Below are positions 8,464 to 17,414 of a DNA stretch of 64,000 nucleotides, piece after piece. The position numbers and the translations under genes are program-made. This DNA is from Erythrobacter sp. UBA1916. GTDB lineage: Bacteria > Pseudomonadota > Alphaproteobacteria > Sphingomonadales > Sphingomonadaceae. The stretch covers positions 108,141-172,140 of the forward strand of contig DDFY01000003.1 in the NCBI GenBank assembly GCA_002337385.1, read 5' to 3'. Each line of letters starts with the position of its first letter. Within the stretch, counting starts at the first letter, position 1. The notes beneath the pieces are model-generated. The model did no database searches. It was not told the DNA's origin and saw only the letters and a list, made by a program, of their open reading frames with translations.

Positions 8464-9834
8464 TTAGCGGTAACAGACCTTCTTCACCGCCGCGATCACC
8501 TTGTCCTTGTCGATCAGGGCAAGCTTCTCGAGGTTGGCGGCATAGGGCAGCGGCACGTCCTCGTTGCACACGCGGGTGACCGGCGCATCGAGGTGGTCAA
8601 AACCCTCCTCCATGCAAAGCGCGACGATCTCCGAAGCGACCGAGCAAGTCGGCCAACCTTCTTCGGCGATCACCACCCGGTTGGTCTTGGCGAGGCTTTC
8701 GAGCACGGCCTCCTTGTCGAGCGGACGGATCGTGCGCAGGTCGATCACCTCGGCGTCGATGCCCTCGCCCGCCAGTTCCTCGGCAGCCTTGAGCGCAATG
8801 CCCACGGCAATCGAATAGCTGACGATGGTGACGTCCGCGCCTTCGCGCATGATACGGGCCTTGCCGATTGGCAGGACGTGGTCATCAAGCTGGGCAACCT
8901 CGAACTTTTCGCCGTAAACCAGCTCGTTTTCGAGGAAGATCACCGGGTCTTCCGAACGGATCGCCGCCTTCAGCAGGCCCTTGCAGTCCGACGCGTCATA
9001 AGGTGCGATCACAATAAGGCCGGGCACGCTGGCGTACCACGGGGCATAGTTCTGGCTGTGCTGCGCGCCAACGCGGCTGGCCGCGCCGTTGGGGCCGCGG
9101 AACACGACCGGGCAGCGCATCTGGCCGCCCGACATGTAGTTGGTCTTGGCCGCCGAGTTGATGAGATGGTCCATGGCCTGCATCGCGAAGTTGAAGGTCA
9201 TGAATTCGACCACCGGACGCAGACCGCCCATGGCCGCACCCGCACCGATGCCGGCAAAGCCATATTCGGTAATCGGGGTATCGATCACGCGTTTGGCGCC
9301 GAACTCGTCGAGCAGGCCCTGCGTAACCTTGTAGGCACCCTGATATTCGGCGACTTCCTCGCCCATCACGAACACGCGCTCGTCGAGGCGCATTTCCTCG
9401 GCCATGGCATCGCGCAGCGCTTCGCGCACGGTGAGGGTGACCATGTTGGTGCCAGCGGGAATTTCCGGATCGGCAACGCGCGGCTTGGCCTCAGGCGCGG
9501 AGACAGGCAGCGGATCTGCCGGGTCTTCGGCCTTCTCCTCGCTCTCGGCAGGGGCCGGAGCGGGCGCAGGCGCGGCATCGGACACGTCCTCGCCATCGGT
9601 GGCGAGGATCGCAATCACGGTGCCAACCTTCACCTCTTCAGTGCCTTCAGCCACGAGGATCTTGCCAACAACGCCTTCGTCGATGGACTCGAATTCCATC
9701 GTTGCCTTGTCAGTCTCGATCTCGGCGAGCACATCGCCCGAGCTGACGGTGTCGCCTTCCTTGACCAGCCACTTGGCGAGCGTGCCTTCTTCCATCGTGG
9801 GCGAAAGCGCGGGCATCTTCAGTTCAATCGCCAT
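8464..9834 (-). CDS. pdhB: Pyruvate dehydrogenase E1 beta subunit with N-terminal lipoyl domain
   Basis: 456 residues. The first about 80 form a biotinyl/lipoyl domain with the lipoylation site in [12 protein letters not shown] (K43). A Pro/Ala/Glu-rich linker (about 85-130) follows, then a transketolase-type E1 beta domain with [34 protein letters not shown] and the C-terminal DLRTIRPLD. Together with E1 alpha it decarboxylates pyruvate with thiamine diphosphate and passes the acetyl group to lipoyl E2. The fused lipoyl domain is usual in alphaproteobacteria. It starts 3 bp after pdhA, so the two are one transcript. Confidence 0.97.
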   Translation of the reverse strand: MAIELKMPALSPTMEEGTLAKWLVKEGDTVSSGDVLAEIETDKATMEFESIDEGVVGKILVAEGTEEVKVGTVIAILATDGEDVSDAAPAPAPAPAESEEKAEDPADPLPVSAPEAKPRVADPEIPAGTNMVTLTVREALRDAMAEEMRLDERVFVMGEEVAEYQGAYKVTQGLLDEFGAKRVIDTPITEYGFAGIGAGAAMGGLRPVVEFMTFNFAMQAMDHLINSAAKTNYMSGGQMRCPVVFRGPNGAASRVGAQHSQNYAPWYASVPGLIVIAPYDASDCKGLLKAAIRSEDPVIFLENELVYGEKFEVAQLDDHVLPIGKARIMREGADVTIVSYSIAVGIALKAAEELAGEGIDAEVIDLRTIRPLDKEAVLESLAKTNRVVIAEEGWPTCSVASEIVALCMEEGFDHLDAPVTRVCNEDVPLPYAANLEKLALIDKDKVIAAVKKVCYR

Positions 9835-9837
9835 GGC

Positions 9838-10932
9838 TCAATACTCCTCCACCAGAACATCGGTGTAGAGTTCGCTTGGCTCCGGCTCGGGCGAGTTCTC
9901 TGCAAAGTCTGCCGCCTCGGCGATGCGGGCGCGAATGGCCTTGTCCATTTCTTTCAACTTGTCCTCTTCCACGCCGAGCTTGAGCAGGTCGGCCTTGGCG
10001 TGCTCGATCGGGTCATGCTTCTCGCGCATGTCCTGCACCTCCTCGCGGGTGCGATACTTGGCCGGGTCGGACATCGAGTGCCCGCGATAGCGATAGGTGT
10101 TGCACTCCAGGAGTACCGGGCCATTGCCCTCGCGCACATATTTGAACGCAACTTCGGCGGCCTGGCGCACTTCGAGCACGTCCATGCCATCGACGTCCAT
10201 GCCGGGAATGCGGAAAGCCGCGCCGCGCTTGTGGAACTCGGTCTCGGCCGAGCTGCGCTTGACCGCGGTGCCCATGGCATACTGGTTGTTCTCGACCACG
10301 AACACGATCGGCAGATCCCACAGGGCCGCCATGTTCATCGTCTCATAGACCTGGCCCTGGTTGGCCGCGCCGTCGCCGAAGTAGGCGATGCACAGCCCGC
10401 CATCCTCGTTGTACTTGTGAGCGAAGGCGAGCCCGCCGCCGAGCGACACCTGCGCGCCGACGATGCCGTGCCCGCCGAAGAACTTGTGCTCGGTGCTGAA
10501 CATATGCATCGAGCCGCCCTTGCCGTGGCTGATCCCGGCCTGACGTCCGGTCAGTTCAGCCATGATGATATTGGGGTCGATGCCGTAGGCGAGCATGTGG
10601 CCATGGTCGCGATAGCCGGTGATGACCGAATCCTTGCCCGGCTCAGCCGCACTCTGCAGGCCGATAGCGACAGCTTCCTGGCCGATATAGAGATGGCAGA
10701 AACCGCCAATATAGCCCAGACCGTAAAGCTGGCCGGCCTTTTCTTCGAAGCGGCGGATGAGCAGCATCTGCTCGTAAAGGTGAAGCAGCGTATCGGCATC
10801 GGCCTTGAACCGCCTGTCCTTCTCGAACTCGGTCTGCAGGATGTCGAGCGGGGTCTTGTTGTCGGCAGCGCTCGCCTTGGGCGCAGGGCTGCGCTTGGAC
10901 GAGGCGGAACGGGCGCTGGGGGTCTTTGCCAA
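9838..10932 (-). CDS. pdhA: Pyruvate dehydrogenase E1 alpha subunit
   Basis: 364 residues. An Ala/Ser/Lys-rich N-terminal tail (about 1-28) precedes the E1 alpha fold: MLLIRRFEEKAGQLYG, HGKGGSMHMF, and the thiamine-diphosphate motif GDGAANQGQ...VVENNQYAMGT. The phosphorylation-loop-like region TYRYRGHSMSDPAKYR is the conserved active-site loop of branched-type E1 enzymes. It forms the alpha2beta2 E1 heterotetramer with PdhB, encoded directly downstream. E2 and E3 genes are not in this window. Confidence 0.97.
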   Translation of the reverse strand: MAKTPSARSASSKRSPAPKASAADNKTPLDILQTEFEKDRRFKADADTLLHLYEQMLLIRRFEEKAGQLYGLGYIGGFCHLYIGQEAVAIGLQSAAEPGKDSVITGYRDHGHMLAYGIDPNIIMAELTGRQAGISHGKGGSMHMFSTEHKFFGGHGIVGAQVSLGGGLAFAHKYNEDGGLCIAYFGDGAANQGQVYETMNMAALWDLPIVFVVENNQYAMGTAVKRSSAETEFHKRGAAFRIPGMDVDGMDVLEVRQAAEVAFKYVREGNGPVLLECNTYRYRGHSMSDPAKYRTREEVQDMREKHDPIEHAKADLLKLGVEEDKLKEMDKAIRARIAEAADFAENSPEPEPSELYTDVLVEEY

Positions 10933-11079
10933 GGCTCAGGGTTTCCTCTGTTACGCGGGTGGCGCGGTTGGCGCTCACATCTGCGATCAGCCTATGGCTG
11001 CTAATTCAGGCCTGCGCAACGTAGCCGCAGCGAATATCGCCAACGTGGAAGAAAATTCGAATGCAGGAAACCGTATTGG

Positions 11080-11427
11080 TCATTTGTTCGAAGACTTGTC
11101 CGACATATCGAGCTCAATCACATACTCATCGGGCCTCATGACGCCCAGGTTGTGACGCACCAGTTCGGAGCCGAGATCGGGATCGACGCTATCGGGATCG
11201 AGCAACCGCACGCGATTCTCCAAGGCAGCCTTGGTTTCGCGCAATTCGGCAATCCGCTTGTCATGAGCCTCCAGCAGCGCGGCATCCTCGCCCCAAGCGA
11301 GAATCCCCGCCGGGCCAAACAGCCCGAGTGCCCCGATCAGCAGCAAGACGACCAGCGCGATGGCATTGGCCAGGCGCTCGCCGACATTCACTTTGCCGGG
11401 ATCGTGTTTGTGGGAACTCATGATCAT
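11080..11427 (-). CDS. FtsB/DivIC-like septum formation initiator
   Basis: 115 residues from the ATG at 11427 (a second in-frame ATG at 11421 is possible). One membrane segment (about 20-42) is followed by a short coiled coil containing LLEAHDKRIAELRETKAALENRVRLL split by heptads, then a C-terminal PDLGSELVRHNLGVMRPDEYVI-type region, matching the FtsB/DivIC family. FtsB-like proteins bridge FtsL and FtsQ at the division site. Location upstream of pdhA-pdhB on the same strand is usual in alphaproteobacteria. The 147 bp to pdhA hold no gene that I can see. Confidence 0.85.
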   Translation of the reverse strand: MIMSSHKHDPGKVNVGERLANAIALVVLLLIGALGLFGPAGILAWGEDAALLEAHDKRIAELRETKAALENRVRLLDPDSVDPDLGSELVRHNLGVMRPDEYVIELDMSDKSSNK

Positions 11428-11639
11428 CGAGCCCTTGAATCACACGAATCCAGGCGATTCAAGCTGCAACTTGTAAAGCGTGCGAATTTTGCCGCGAAAG
11501 CGGTGGAGCCAATAGGCCTCCCGCAGACGAAATCCGGCGGTGCGAAGAGGCAGCGTGCGATGCTCACCCTCGTGCAAGCCCCTTGCGCCAATGCTTCCTC
11601 CGCGCCATGGATGCGGCCAAAGAGAGGGAGTTTCCAAGC

Positions 11640-12191
11640 ATGCAAGCCTATCGTCTAGCCGCCCTGGCCGCTGGTCTGACCCTGCCGCTGGCGGCGGTGC
11701 CCCTGCCCGCGCAAGCCCAGGTCGATGACGCGATCGTGCTTGATATCATGCGCCAGTGCGCGCGCATCGACGATGCGACCGCCCGCCTCGCCTGCTATGA
11801 CAACAACGTTCGTGCAGCCGGCGCTGCGCCCGCGCGCAACACCGTGCCCGGCCAGATGGCCGCGCCCCAAGACGGCTCCGGTGCCCCCGTGCGTGGCAGC
11901 GCGGTGACCGGTTTTGGCAGCGAAGACGTGCGCCGGCCTGAACGCTTCAACGCGCCGCCGGGCCAGATTGATGAGCTGACGGCCCGCGTCACCGCTGTCC
12001 GCATGCTGCAACCGGGCGTCTATCGCCTCACGCTGGAGGACGGCGCGCAGTGGCAGTTTTCCGAAAACGTCCCCAATTCCTATCGACCACCGCGCGAAGG
12101 TTCGGTCGTCACCATCGATCGCGCCGCCCTCGGCAGCTTCCTGATGGCGTTCGACAATCAGATGTCGGTGCGGGTGCGCCGCATCCGCTGA
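11640..12191 (+). CDS. Secreted hypothetical protein
   Basis: 183 residues from the ATG at 11640, chosen because a purine-rich AGAGAGGGAG sits 10 bases upstream and the product then begins with a clean signal peptide (about 1-26, ending AQA). The mature start, IMRQCARIDDATARLACYDN, is a motif with two Cys found in many periplasmic proteins of Proteobacteria; the two Cys may form a disulfide. The C-terminal half contains a repeated basic/aromatic strand pattern (GVYRLTLEDGAQWQFSE, then a stretch ending in RVRRIR). Function not recognised. It is convergent with the tandem MarR gene. Confidence 0.72.
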   Translation: MQAYRLAALAAGLTLPLAAVPLPAQAQVDDAIVLDIMRQCARIDDATARLACYDNNVRAAGAAPARNTVPGQMAAPQDGSGAPVRGSAVTGFGSEDVRRPERFNAPPGQIDELTARVTAVRMLQPGVYRLTLEDGAQWQFSENVPNSYRPPREGSVVTIDRAALGSFLMAFDNQMSVRVRRIR

Positions 12192-12205
12192 CGCGGCATC
12201 ACGGC

Positions 12206-12225
12206 GGGCACCCTCAGCGGTGCCC
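12206..12225. terminator. Short hairpin between convergent genes
   Basis: GGGCACC at 12206-12212 and GGTGCCC at 12219-12225 form a 7-bp GC-rich stem with a 6-base loop, 15 bp after the stop of the secreted hypothetical gene and overlapping the 3' end of the tandem MarR gene. On the plus strand it is followed by CATTTCC, a poor U-tract. Possible weak terminator. Confidence 0.4.
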
Positions 12226-13479
12226 CATTTCCTCGAAGGCCCGTTCGCGCTCAAGCTGCACGGCAGCGTTGCGATGCACCTTCTCGAAGATGGCCAGGAA
12301 CCGGGCACGCTCCTCCGCGGTGAGCGGGGCCATCAGGTAAGTGCTGCGCTGGCGGCTCGCGTCCTGGATGATCTCATACATCCGCTCGCCCTCATCCGTC
12401 AGCGTAAAGCGCCCATGGCGCCGCCCCGGACGTCCCTGCCGATCGACCAGGGCACGCTCGACAAGACCGTTGATGGTGCGCCCAGCCTGGCTGTGATCGC
12501 GATCGAGCCGCTCCACCAGCGTGTTCCACTCGATCGGCTGGTCGCGGCCAATCTCGTTCAGCACCCAGGTGTCGAAGTTCGAAAGGCCAGTGCGCCGCTT
12601 GAAGGTGAGCGCGGCCGAACGGCTGAAATAGGCCGATAGCGTCATCAGCGGCGAAATGATGCGGTTGCGGTCCAGCACGAGCGGCTTGCCCGGCTCGTCC
12701 TGTGCCACAACGGGGAAGCGGCTGGGCCCGTGGGGTTCATCGTTCGCCAGCGCACGTTCCTGCTCATAAAGCGACACGGCGCGCTCCAGCAGCGCTTCCA
12801 CCACGCGCCGGAACTCGGCCAAATCGTCGTCGGGAATGTCGACCGTGAGTTCGCGATTGCGCAGCTCTGCCAGGCGCGACAGGCGATCAGCCAGTGCCTT
12901 GCCCTTGCGCGTAAGGCTGACGGGCGAGCGGATCTGGCCACGCTCCACCATCTTGATCTCGAGCAGCCGCTTCACCGAACGGCTGACCTGCGCCTTGTCG
13001 ACGCCAGCCCCGCTCGACAGCTCGGCAGGAACGAGCGGCCCGACATTGCCCAGCAGAAGAAGTATCCGCCGGTCCAGCTCGACCAGCGCGATCTCGCGGG
13101 CATAGGACAGTTCGGCGCTTTCGCGCACCTTGGTCAGCAGTTGCCACAGCTCGCTTTGGAACACCGGCGGCGCATCGTCAGGAGCGGCGGACGAAGCCGC
13201 TTCCGCCTCGGCGTGCGGAACAAGACCGTTGAGGATGATGGACAGCCGAGCCTCGAACCCCGACGGAAGCTCGCCCGCGGCGTTGCTCCCCATTGCGCGG
13301 ACGCCGAGCGCATAGGCCTCCACGATCTGAACCGCTTCATCGGCCAGCGGGCCGAGCGCTTGTGCGAGCAGACGCGCATCTTCTCCGTCAGGTCTGGCTG
13401 ACCCGTCGGCCCCTGTCAGATAGCGGTCTCGCGCCAGATCGGCGAGTATGCGACGCCAGGCTTCCTTGCCTTCTTCCAC
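12214..13479 (-). CDS. Tandem MarR-family regulator (two winged-helix domains)
   Basis: 421 residues from a GTG at 13479; a GAGGGA ribosome-binding site lies 5-6 bases upstream and there is an in-frame TGA directly before the GTG, so the start is well fixed. Two MarR-type winged-helix domains can be read. The first (about 125-245) has ELSSGAGVDKAQVSRSVKRL as recognition helix. The second (about 285-410) has HSQAGRTINGLVERALVDRQ, then the wing GRRHGRFTLTDEGERMYEII. MarR proteins normally dimerise; this one carries both halves in one chain. Ligand and targets unknown; the divergent TonB-dependent receptor at 14205 is the obvious candidate. Confidence 0.85.
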   Translation of the reverse strand: MEEGKEAWRRILADLARDRYLTGADGSARPDGEDARLLAQALGPLADEAVQIVEAYALGVRAMGSNAAGELPSGFEARLSIILNGLVPHAEAEAASSAAPDDAPPVFQSELWQLLTKVRESAELSYAREIALVELDRRILLLLGNVGPLVPAELSSGAGVDKAQVSRSVKRLLEIKMVERGQIRSPVSLTRKGKALADRLSRLAELRNRELTVDIPDDDLAEFRRVVEALLERAVSLYEQERALANDEPHGPSRFPVVAQDEPGKPLVLDRNRIISPLMTLSAYFSRSAALTFKRRTGLSNFDTWVLNEIGRDQPIEWNTLVERLDRDHSQAGRTINGLVERALVDRQGRPGRRHGRFTLTDEGERMYEIIQDASRQRSTYLMAPLTAEERARFLAIFEKVHRNAAVQLERERAFEEMGHR

Positions 13480-13778
13480 TCATCCCTCGGATTGCTTGCG
13501 GATGGCGTTCGGCCACCCGCGTTTTCTGGCTCGGGGTATTGCGCAAGGAAGACCAAAAGAAAAGGATGCTCGCGAAAGGACTGCGCTTTTTCGCCTGCAA
13601 AATCGACGCAGATACGAAGGCTCTTGCGGACTTTATCAACTATATCCCGCCACGCCTGCTCCTCGACCCCCAGCCCCTTGTCCATGCGGACAAGATCAAC
13701 ATGGACGACCTACTCTCGTTCATGTTTCAGAAAGGCGATGCAACGGCGCAACACTTCGAAGGAAGGGGCAATATCCAT
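13416..13778 (-). pseudogene. Interrupted coding-like frame upstream of the tandem MarR gene
   Basis: On the minus strand an ATG at 13778 opens a 22-residue frame (MDIAPSFEVLRRCIAFLKHE...) ended by TAG at 13712-13710. In the same frame translation would resume with VVHVDLVRMDKGLGVEEQAW and run, coding-like and helical, to a stop at 13416, inside the first codons of the MarR gene. The second part has no ribosome binding site at its own ATG (13685), so this looks like one gene broken by a nonsense mutation, or a leader region. A purine-rich AGGAGGG abuts the ATG at 13778. The product family is not recognised. The plus-strand frames here look like shadows. Confidence 0.45.
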
Positions 13779-13801
13779 CCCTCCTATATCATTGTTTATA
13801 A

Positions 13802-13817
13802 TGTGTTATATTGCACA
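13802..13817. promoter_or_regulatory. Operator-like palindrome in AT-rich patch
   Basis: TGTGTTATATTGCACA has palindromic outer arms (TGTG/CACA) and an ATAT centre. It sits in the only AT-rich patch of the region 13480-14204, which also holds a TATAAT on the plus strand at 13797-13802. Placement upstream of the MarR-side transcript makes it a candidate operator or promoter; the evidence is only the shape. Confidence 0.3.
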
Positions 13818-14001
13818 CGGGTGATTGCCCTAGCTAGCAAAAGCTGCATCGCAGGAACGTCGCAAAGCGGTTAAACGGTGCCAGAGCGAGGAATTTCACC
13901 GGGCAAGGAGACAACTCGGTCTAGACACTATCAATTTCCCTGAATATGAGTTGCTGGCTAGATCGGGACAGAGTCAAGTTCCGACAGTTGGGGAGGAATT
14001 T

Positions 14002-14148
14002 ATGGCATCTTTGCGCTCGTGCGCCTGTGATAGCCCGACGGCGGCATATGCCCGCCCCCTTCCCCTGCATGCAATTCATCCGGTGCTGACCAAGCACGAT
14101 CAGCCTTCGCCGCGTTTCGCTGTCGGAACGGGCTGCGCCGGAGAATAA
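14002..14148 (+). CDS. Small ORF upstream of the TonB-dependent receptor
   Basis: 48 codons. The ATG at 14002 is preceded by GGGGAGGA at near-ideal spacing, the best ribosome binding site in this intergenic region. The product (MASLRSCACDSPTAAYARP...) has three Cys, no membrane segment and no family that I recognise. It stops 56 bp before the GTG of the receptor gene, and a stem-loop lies between them. It could be a leader peptide, a small independent protein or noise. Confidence 0.35.
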   Translation: MASLRSCACDSPTAAYARPLPLHAIHPVLTKHDQPSPRFAVGTGCAGE

Positions 14149-14155
14149 ATCTGGT

Positions 14156-14183
14156 TTGCGGCCCGGGCTCGCCGGGTCCGCAA
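14156..14183 (+). promoter_or_regulatory. Stem-loop in the leader of the TonB-dependent receptor
   Basis: TTGCGGCCCGG and CCGGGTCCGCAA can pair over about 11 bp with one bulged T and a GCTCG loop. It is followed by TCTTTG and ends 21 bp before the GTG start of the receptor. It has the layout of an attenuator or terminator placed between a small ORF and the receptor gene. Confidence 0.4.
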
Positions 14184-14204
14184 TCTTTGTGAAGGGAGCA
14201 CGAA

Positions 14205-17200
14205 GTGAGGAAGTTCAATAAGCAGGCAGTCTTCAAGGCTGCACTCATGGCAAGCGGCACCAGCGTGCTGCTCGCTGCCAGCCCCACGCTGGCGCAGGAT
14301 ACTGATGGCGTTGAGGAAGAAGCCCGCATCGTCGTGACTGGTTCGCGCATCGCCGGCGACTACACCTCAAACAGTCCGATGATCACAATCGACGACTCGT
14401 TGCTGCAGCAATCTGCCACGGCCGCGATCGAACAGAACCTCAACAAGCTTCCGCAATTCGTGCCTGCCAAGACCCCGACCCAGGGCGGCGACATTCAGCC
14501 AACCGCAACCAACACACCAGGTGCGGCAACGCTTTCGCTGCGCGGTATTGGTGCCAATCGCAACCTCGTCTTGATTGATGGTCGTCGCGGCACCCCGGGC
14601 AACGCCTCGGGCGTAGTCGATATTTCGACAATCCCGTCGGCAGCCATTGAAACGATCGAGTCGATTTCGGGCGGCGCATCGGCCACATACGGTGCCGACG
14701 CTGTTGCAGGCGTGACCAACTTCCGTCTTAAAAAGGACTTCGTCGGTCTGGAACTGGATGCACAGGTTGGCCTTACGCAAGAAGGCGACAACCTCGAATA
14801 TCAAATCAGTGGCATCATGGGGGCCGACTTCGCCGACGGTCGCGGCAACGTATCCATAGCGATGTCGATGAACACCCGCGAAGCTAACTATCAGCGCGAC
14901 CGCAGCTGGTATCGAGACCTTTGGGCTGACCCCAACATCGGCGGCACCCAGTTCTTTATCCCTGCACCGGGCTTCTCTTCGCCAGGCAACGATCCTGACT
15001 ACTCGACGGTATTCCCGAACGCCGCTGGCCCCGGAGCTGATCCGAGCACGACAATCTACTTCACCAACGACGGCACCCCGTTCACCATCGGTGCCAATGG
15101 AACTGGCTCAAACTTCGGCAACGGAAACGCACCGCTCAATGATCCTGCCTACAAGCAGAGCATCAATGGCGCAGTCGGCACCAATAATCAGAATCTGTAC
15201 CTGATCCTGCCTCTTACGCGTTATAACTTCTTCGCGCGCGGCAACTATGAGATCAACGACTGGATCGGCATGTTCGGCCAGGCGCTTTTCAGCCACGTCG
15301 AAACCTACACCCGCAACGAGCCTGGTCCGGCCGTGAATGGCTGGACGGTCGATATTGACCCGACCCAGATCGATCGTGACCAACTGCCGACGGACATGTG
15401 GACCCTGCTCGATAGTCGCGCAGATCCGGATGGTGTGTTCCGTCTCCAGTCGCTGCTGTTCGACGATCGCGAAACCTTTACTGACGTCACAACCTATAAT
15501 CTGACGACCGGATTTGAAGGTTCGATCCCTGGCACGTCATTCGACTGGGAAGCCTTCGTCAGCCACGGTATCTCGTCAACCTATGCCAAGCAGACCGGCA
15601 TCTACTCGTTGTCGCGTTTTCAGGCAGTCGTTGGCGCACCAAACTTCGGTGAAGGCTTCTCCCAGCAGGGCAACCAAGGTTCGCCGAACTTCGGCTTCGG
15701 TGCTTCAAGCGCCACGTGTACTTCGGGCCTGAACCTGTTCAACCCGCCTGCAGGCGGATACTCGGAGGATTGCCTCGAAGCGATCCGCGCGGACCTGAAG
15801 AACCGTGGTGAAGTCACGCAGACAATCGTTGAAGCCAACGTCAGTGGCGGTTTGTTTGAATTGCCTGCTGGTGAACTCGGCGTTGCAGTCGGCGCGAGCT
15901 ATCGGAAGCTGGGCTACACCTTCGACAACGACACTCTGACCACTCAGGGGCGGTCTTTCCAAGATCAGGCGCTCGGCATCTATCCGAGCGGCAACGTCGA
16001 TGCGGGCTTTACGGTCAAGGAGCTTTACGGCGAGCTTCTTGTTCCAGTGCTCTCGGACATTCCGTTCATTCAGCAATTCAACCTCGAACTGGGCGGACGT
16101 ATGTCGGATTACTCGACCACCGGCACCAGCTATACCTACAAGGTGCTGGGTGATTGGGAAGTTACCGACTGGCTCCGCTTCCGTGGTGGTTACAACCGTG
16201 CAGAGCGCGCTCCGAACATCGGCGAGCTGTTCCTTTCGGCTCAGCAGACGTTTGGCGCCAACAGCGCGGGTGATCCCTGCTCGCTTGCAAATCCGCTGTC
16301 GTTCTCGGCAAACCAGGATGGCGACGTCTATGCAGGCGGCAATGCCAACGGTGCTCGTGTAGAAGCCGTATGTCGTATCCAGATGGCCCAGTCTGGCGAT
16401 CCCTCGGCTGCCGACAACTACTACAACGGTGTGCAGAGCAACTCCACGTTCGGCTTCGTCTTTCCGACAACCATCGGCAATCCAAACCTCACGCCAGAAA
16501 AGGCCGACACTTGGACCGCTGGGCTGGTTATTACGTCACCGTTCGAGGGCTCACTGTTTAGCCGGTTCCGCATGTCGCTGGACTGGTTCGACATTCACGT
16601 GAAGGACGCAATCGGCGAACAGACCGTGGCTGTTGCATTGCAACAGTGCTACGATCCTGCTCTCAACCCGGCTTGGGGGGGCAGCGATCTGGACGTCGCC
16701 AACTCGCAGTTCTGCCAACTGGTTCCGCGTAACGCCACCGGTGCTCTCGGCAACGTGCAGCGCACCTATGTCAACAATGGCGAGTTCGCTGTTTCTGGTA
16801 TCGACCTTGCACTTGACTGGGGCTTCGACGTTGGTCCGGGCGCGGTTAACCTGAGCATCAATGCAAACTACTTGATTAACTTCGAGTCCTCGTCGCTCGC
16901 AGCCATTCTCCCGATGGTCGATTATGTCGGCACGCTGGGCACTGGTGAAAACGGCCTGACTCAGGGTGTGTATGAGTACCGTACACTGACCACGTTGGGC
17001 TATACTTGGGATGGCCTCTACCTTGGTCTCCAGTGGCAGCACCTGCCGTCAATCGAGGACGTGCCGGGCGACAACTCGACCACCGGCTACCCGGCCTACG
17101 ACATCGTCGCGCTGAACAGCTCCTATGCGCTCACCGACGATATCAACATCCGCTTCGGTATTGAAAACCTGTTCAACAAGGCTCCGCCGGTTGGCCAGGT

Positions 17201-17312
17201 GAACACTGCGGCTGATCCGGCGCTTGGCCAGTTGGCGGGCGGCAGCTTCAACACGTTGTTCTACGACACCAACGGCCGTCGCTTCTATCTCGGCGCGAAC
17301 ATCAAGTTCTAA
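14205..17312 (+). CDS. TonB-dependent outer-membrane receptor
   Basis: 1035 residues from a GTG with AAGGGAG 7 bases upstream. A signal peptide (about 1-28, ending in LAQ) is followed by EEEARIVVTGSRIAGDY, the TonB-box-like start common in sphingomonad receptors. The plug domain follows, with ATLSLRGIGANRNLVLIDGR and ETIESISGGASATYGADAVAG. The rest is a 22-strand type barrel ending in DINIRFGIENLFNKAPP and a terminal NGRRFYLGANIKF, with Phe as the last residue as expected for BAM recognition. It imports a large substrate across the outer membrane with TonB/ExbBD energy. The substrate cannot be read from the sequence. Confidence 0.95.
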   Translation: MRKFNKQAVFKAALMASGTSVLLAASPTLAQDTDGVEEEARIVVTGSRIAGDYTSNSPMITIDDSLLQQSATAAIEQNLNKLPQFVPAKTPTQGGDIQPTATNTPGAATLSLRGIGANRNLVLIDGRRGTPGNASGVVDISTIPSAAIETIESISGGASATYGADAVAGVTNFRLKKDFVGLELDAQVGLTQEGDNLEYQISGIMGADFADGRGNVSIAMSMNTREANYQRDRSWYRDLWADPNIGGTQFFIPAPGFSSPGNDPDYSTVFPNAAGPGADPSTTIYFTNDGTPFTIGANGTGSNFGNGNAPLNDPAYKQSINGAVGTNNQNLYLILPLTRYNFFARGNYEINDWIGMFGQALFSHVETYTRNEPGPAVNGWTVDIDPTQIDRDQLPTDMWTLLDSRADPDGVFRLQSLLFDDRETFTDVTTYNLTTGFEGSIPGTSFDWEAFVSHGISSTYAKQTGIYSLSRFQAVVGAPNFGEGFSQQGNQGSPNFGFGASSATCTSGLNLFNPPAGGYSEDCLEAIRADLKNRGEVTQTIVEANVSGGLFELPAGELGVAVGASYRKLGYTFDNDTLTTQGRSFQDQALGIYPSGNVDAGFTVKELYGELLVPVLSDIPFIQQFNLELGGRMSDYSTTGTSYTYKVLGDWEVTDWLRFRGGYNRAERAPNIGELFLSAQQTFGANSAGDPCSLANPLSFSANQDGDVYAGGNANGARVEAVCRIQMAQSGDPSAADNYYNGVQSNSTFGFVFPTTIGNPNLTPEKADTWTAGLVITSPFEGSLFSRFRMSLDWFDIHVKDAIGEQTVAVALQQCYDPALNPAWGGSDLDVANSQFCQLVPRNATGALGNVQRTYVNNGEFAVSGIDLALDWGFDVGPGAVNLSINANYLINFESSSLAAILPMVDYVGTLGTGENGLTQGVYEYRTLTTLGYTWDGLYLGLQWQHLPSIEDVPGDNSTTGYPAYDIVALNSSYALTDDINIRFGIENLFNKAPPVGQVNTAADPALGQLAGGSFNTLFYDTNGRRFYLGANIKF

Positions 17313-17335
17313 CCGACAGCCTTGGCAACAGATCG

Positions 17336-17371
17336 GGGGCCGCTTCCAACCGGAGGCGGCCCCTTCTCTTT
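17336..17371 (+). terminator. Intrinsic terminator after the TonB-dependent receptor
   Basis: GGGGCCGCTTCC and GGAGGCGGCCCC form a 12-bp stem (one G-T wobble) with an AACC tetraloop, followed by TTCTCTTTG. It lies 24 bp after the receptor stop codon and 44 bp before the next gene, so the oxidoreductase probably has its own promoter or depends on read-through. Confidence 0.8.
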
Positions 17372-17414
17372 GCCCTGCCCCTGCGCCAGACTTTCCAGAA
17401 AGAGGAGACACACC

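Noticed and set aside
8593..11004. 803-codon plus-strand frame opposite pdhB and pdhA
   Set aside because: It crosses two real minus-strand genes and has His/Arg/Gly-rich shadow composition.
13293..13874. Plus-strand 193-codon frame upstream of the TonB-dependent receptor
   Set aside because: It overlaps the well-supported MarR start in antisense and has no ribosome binding site or family motif.
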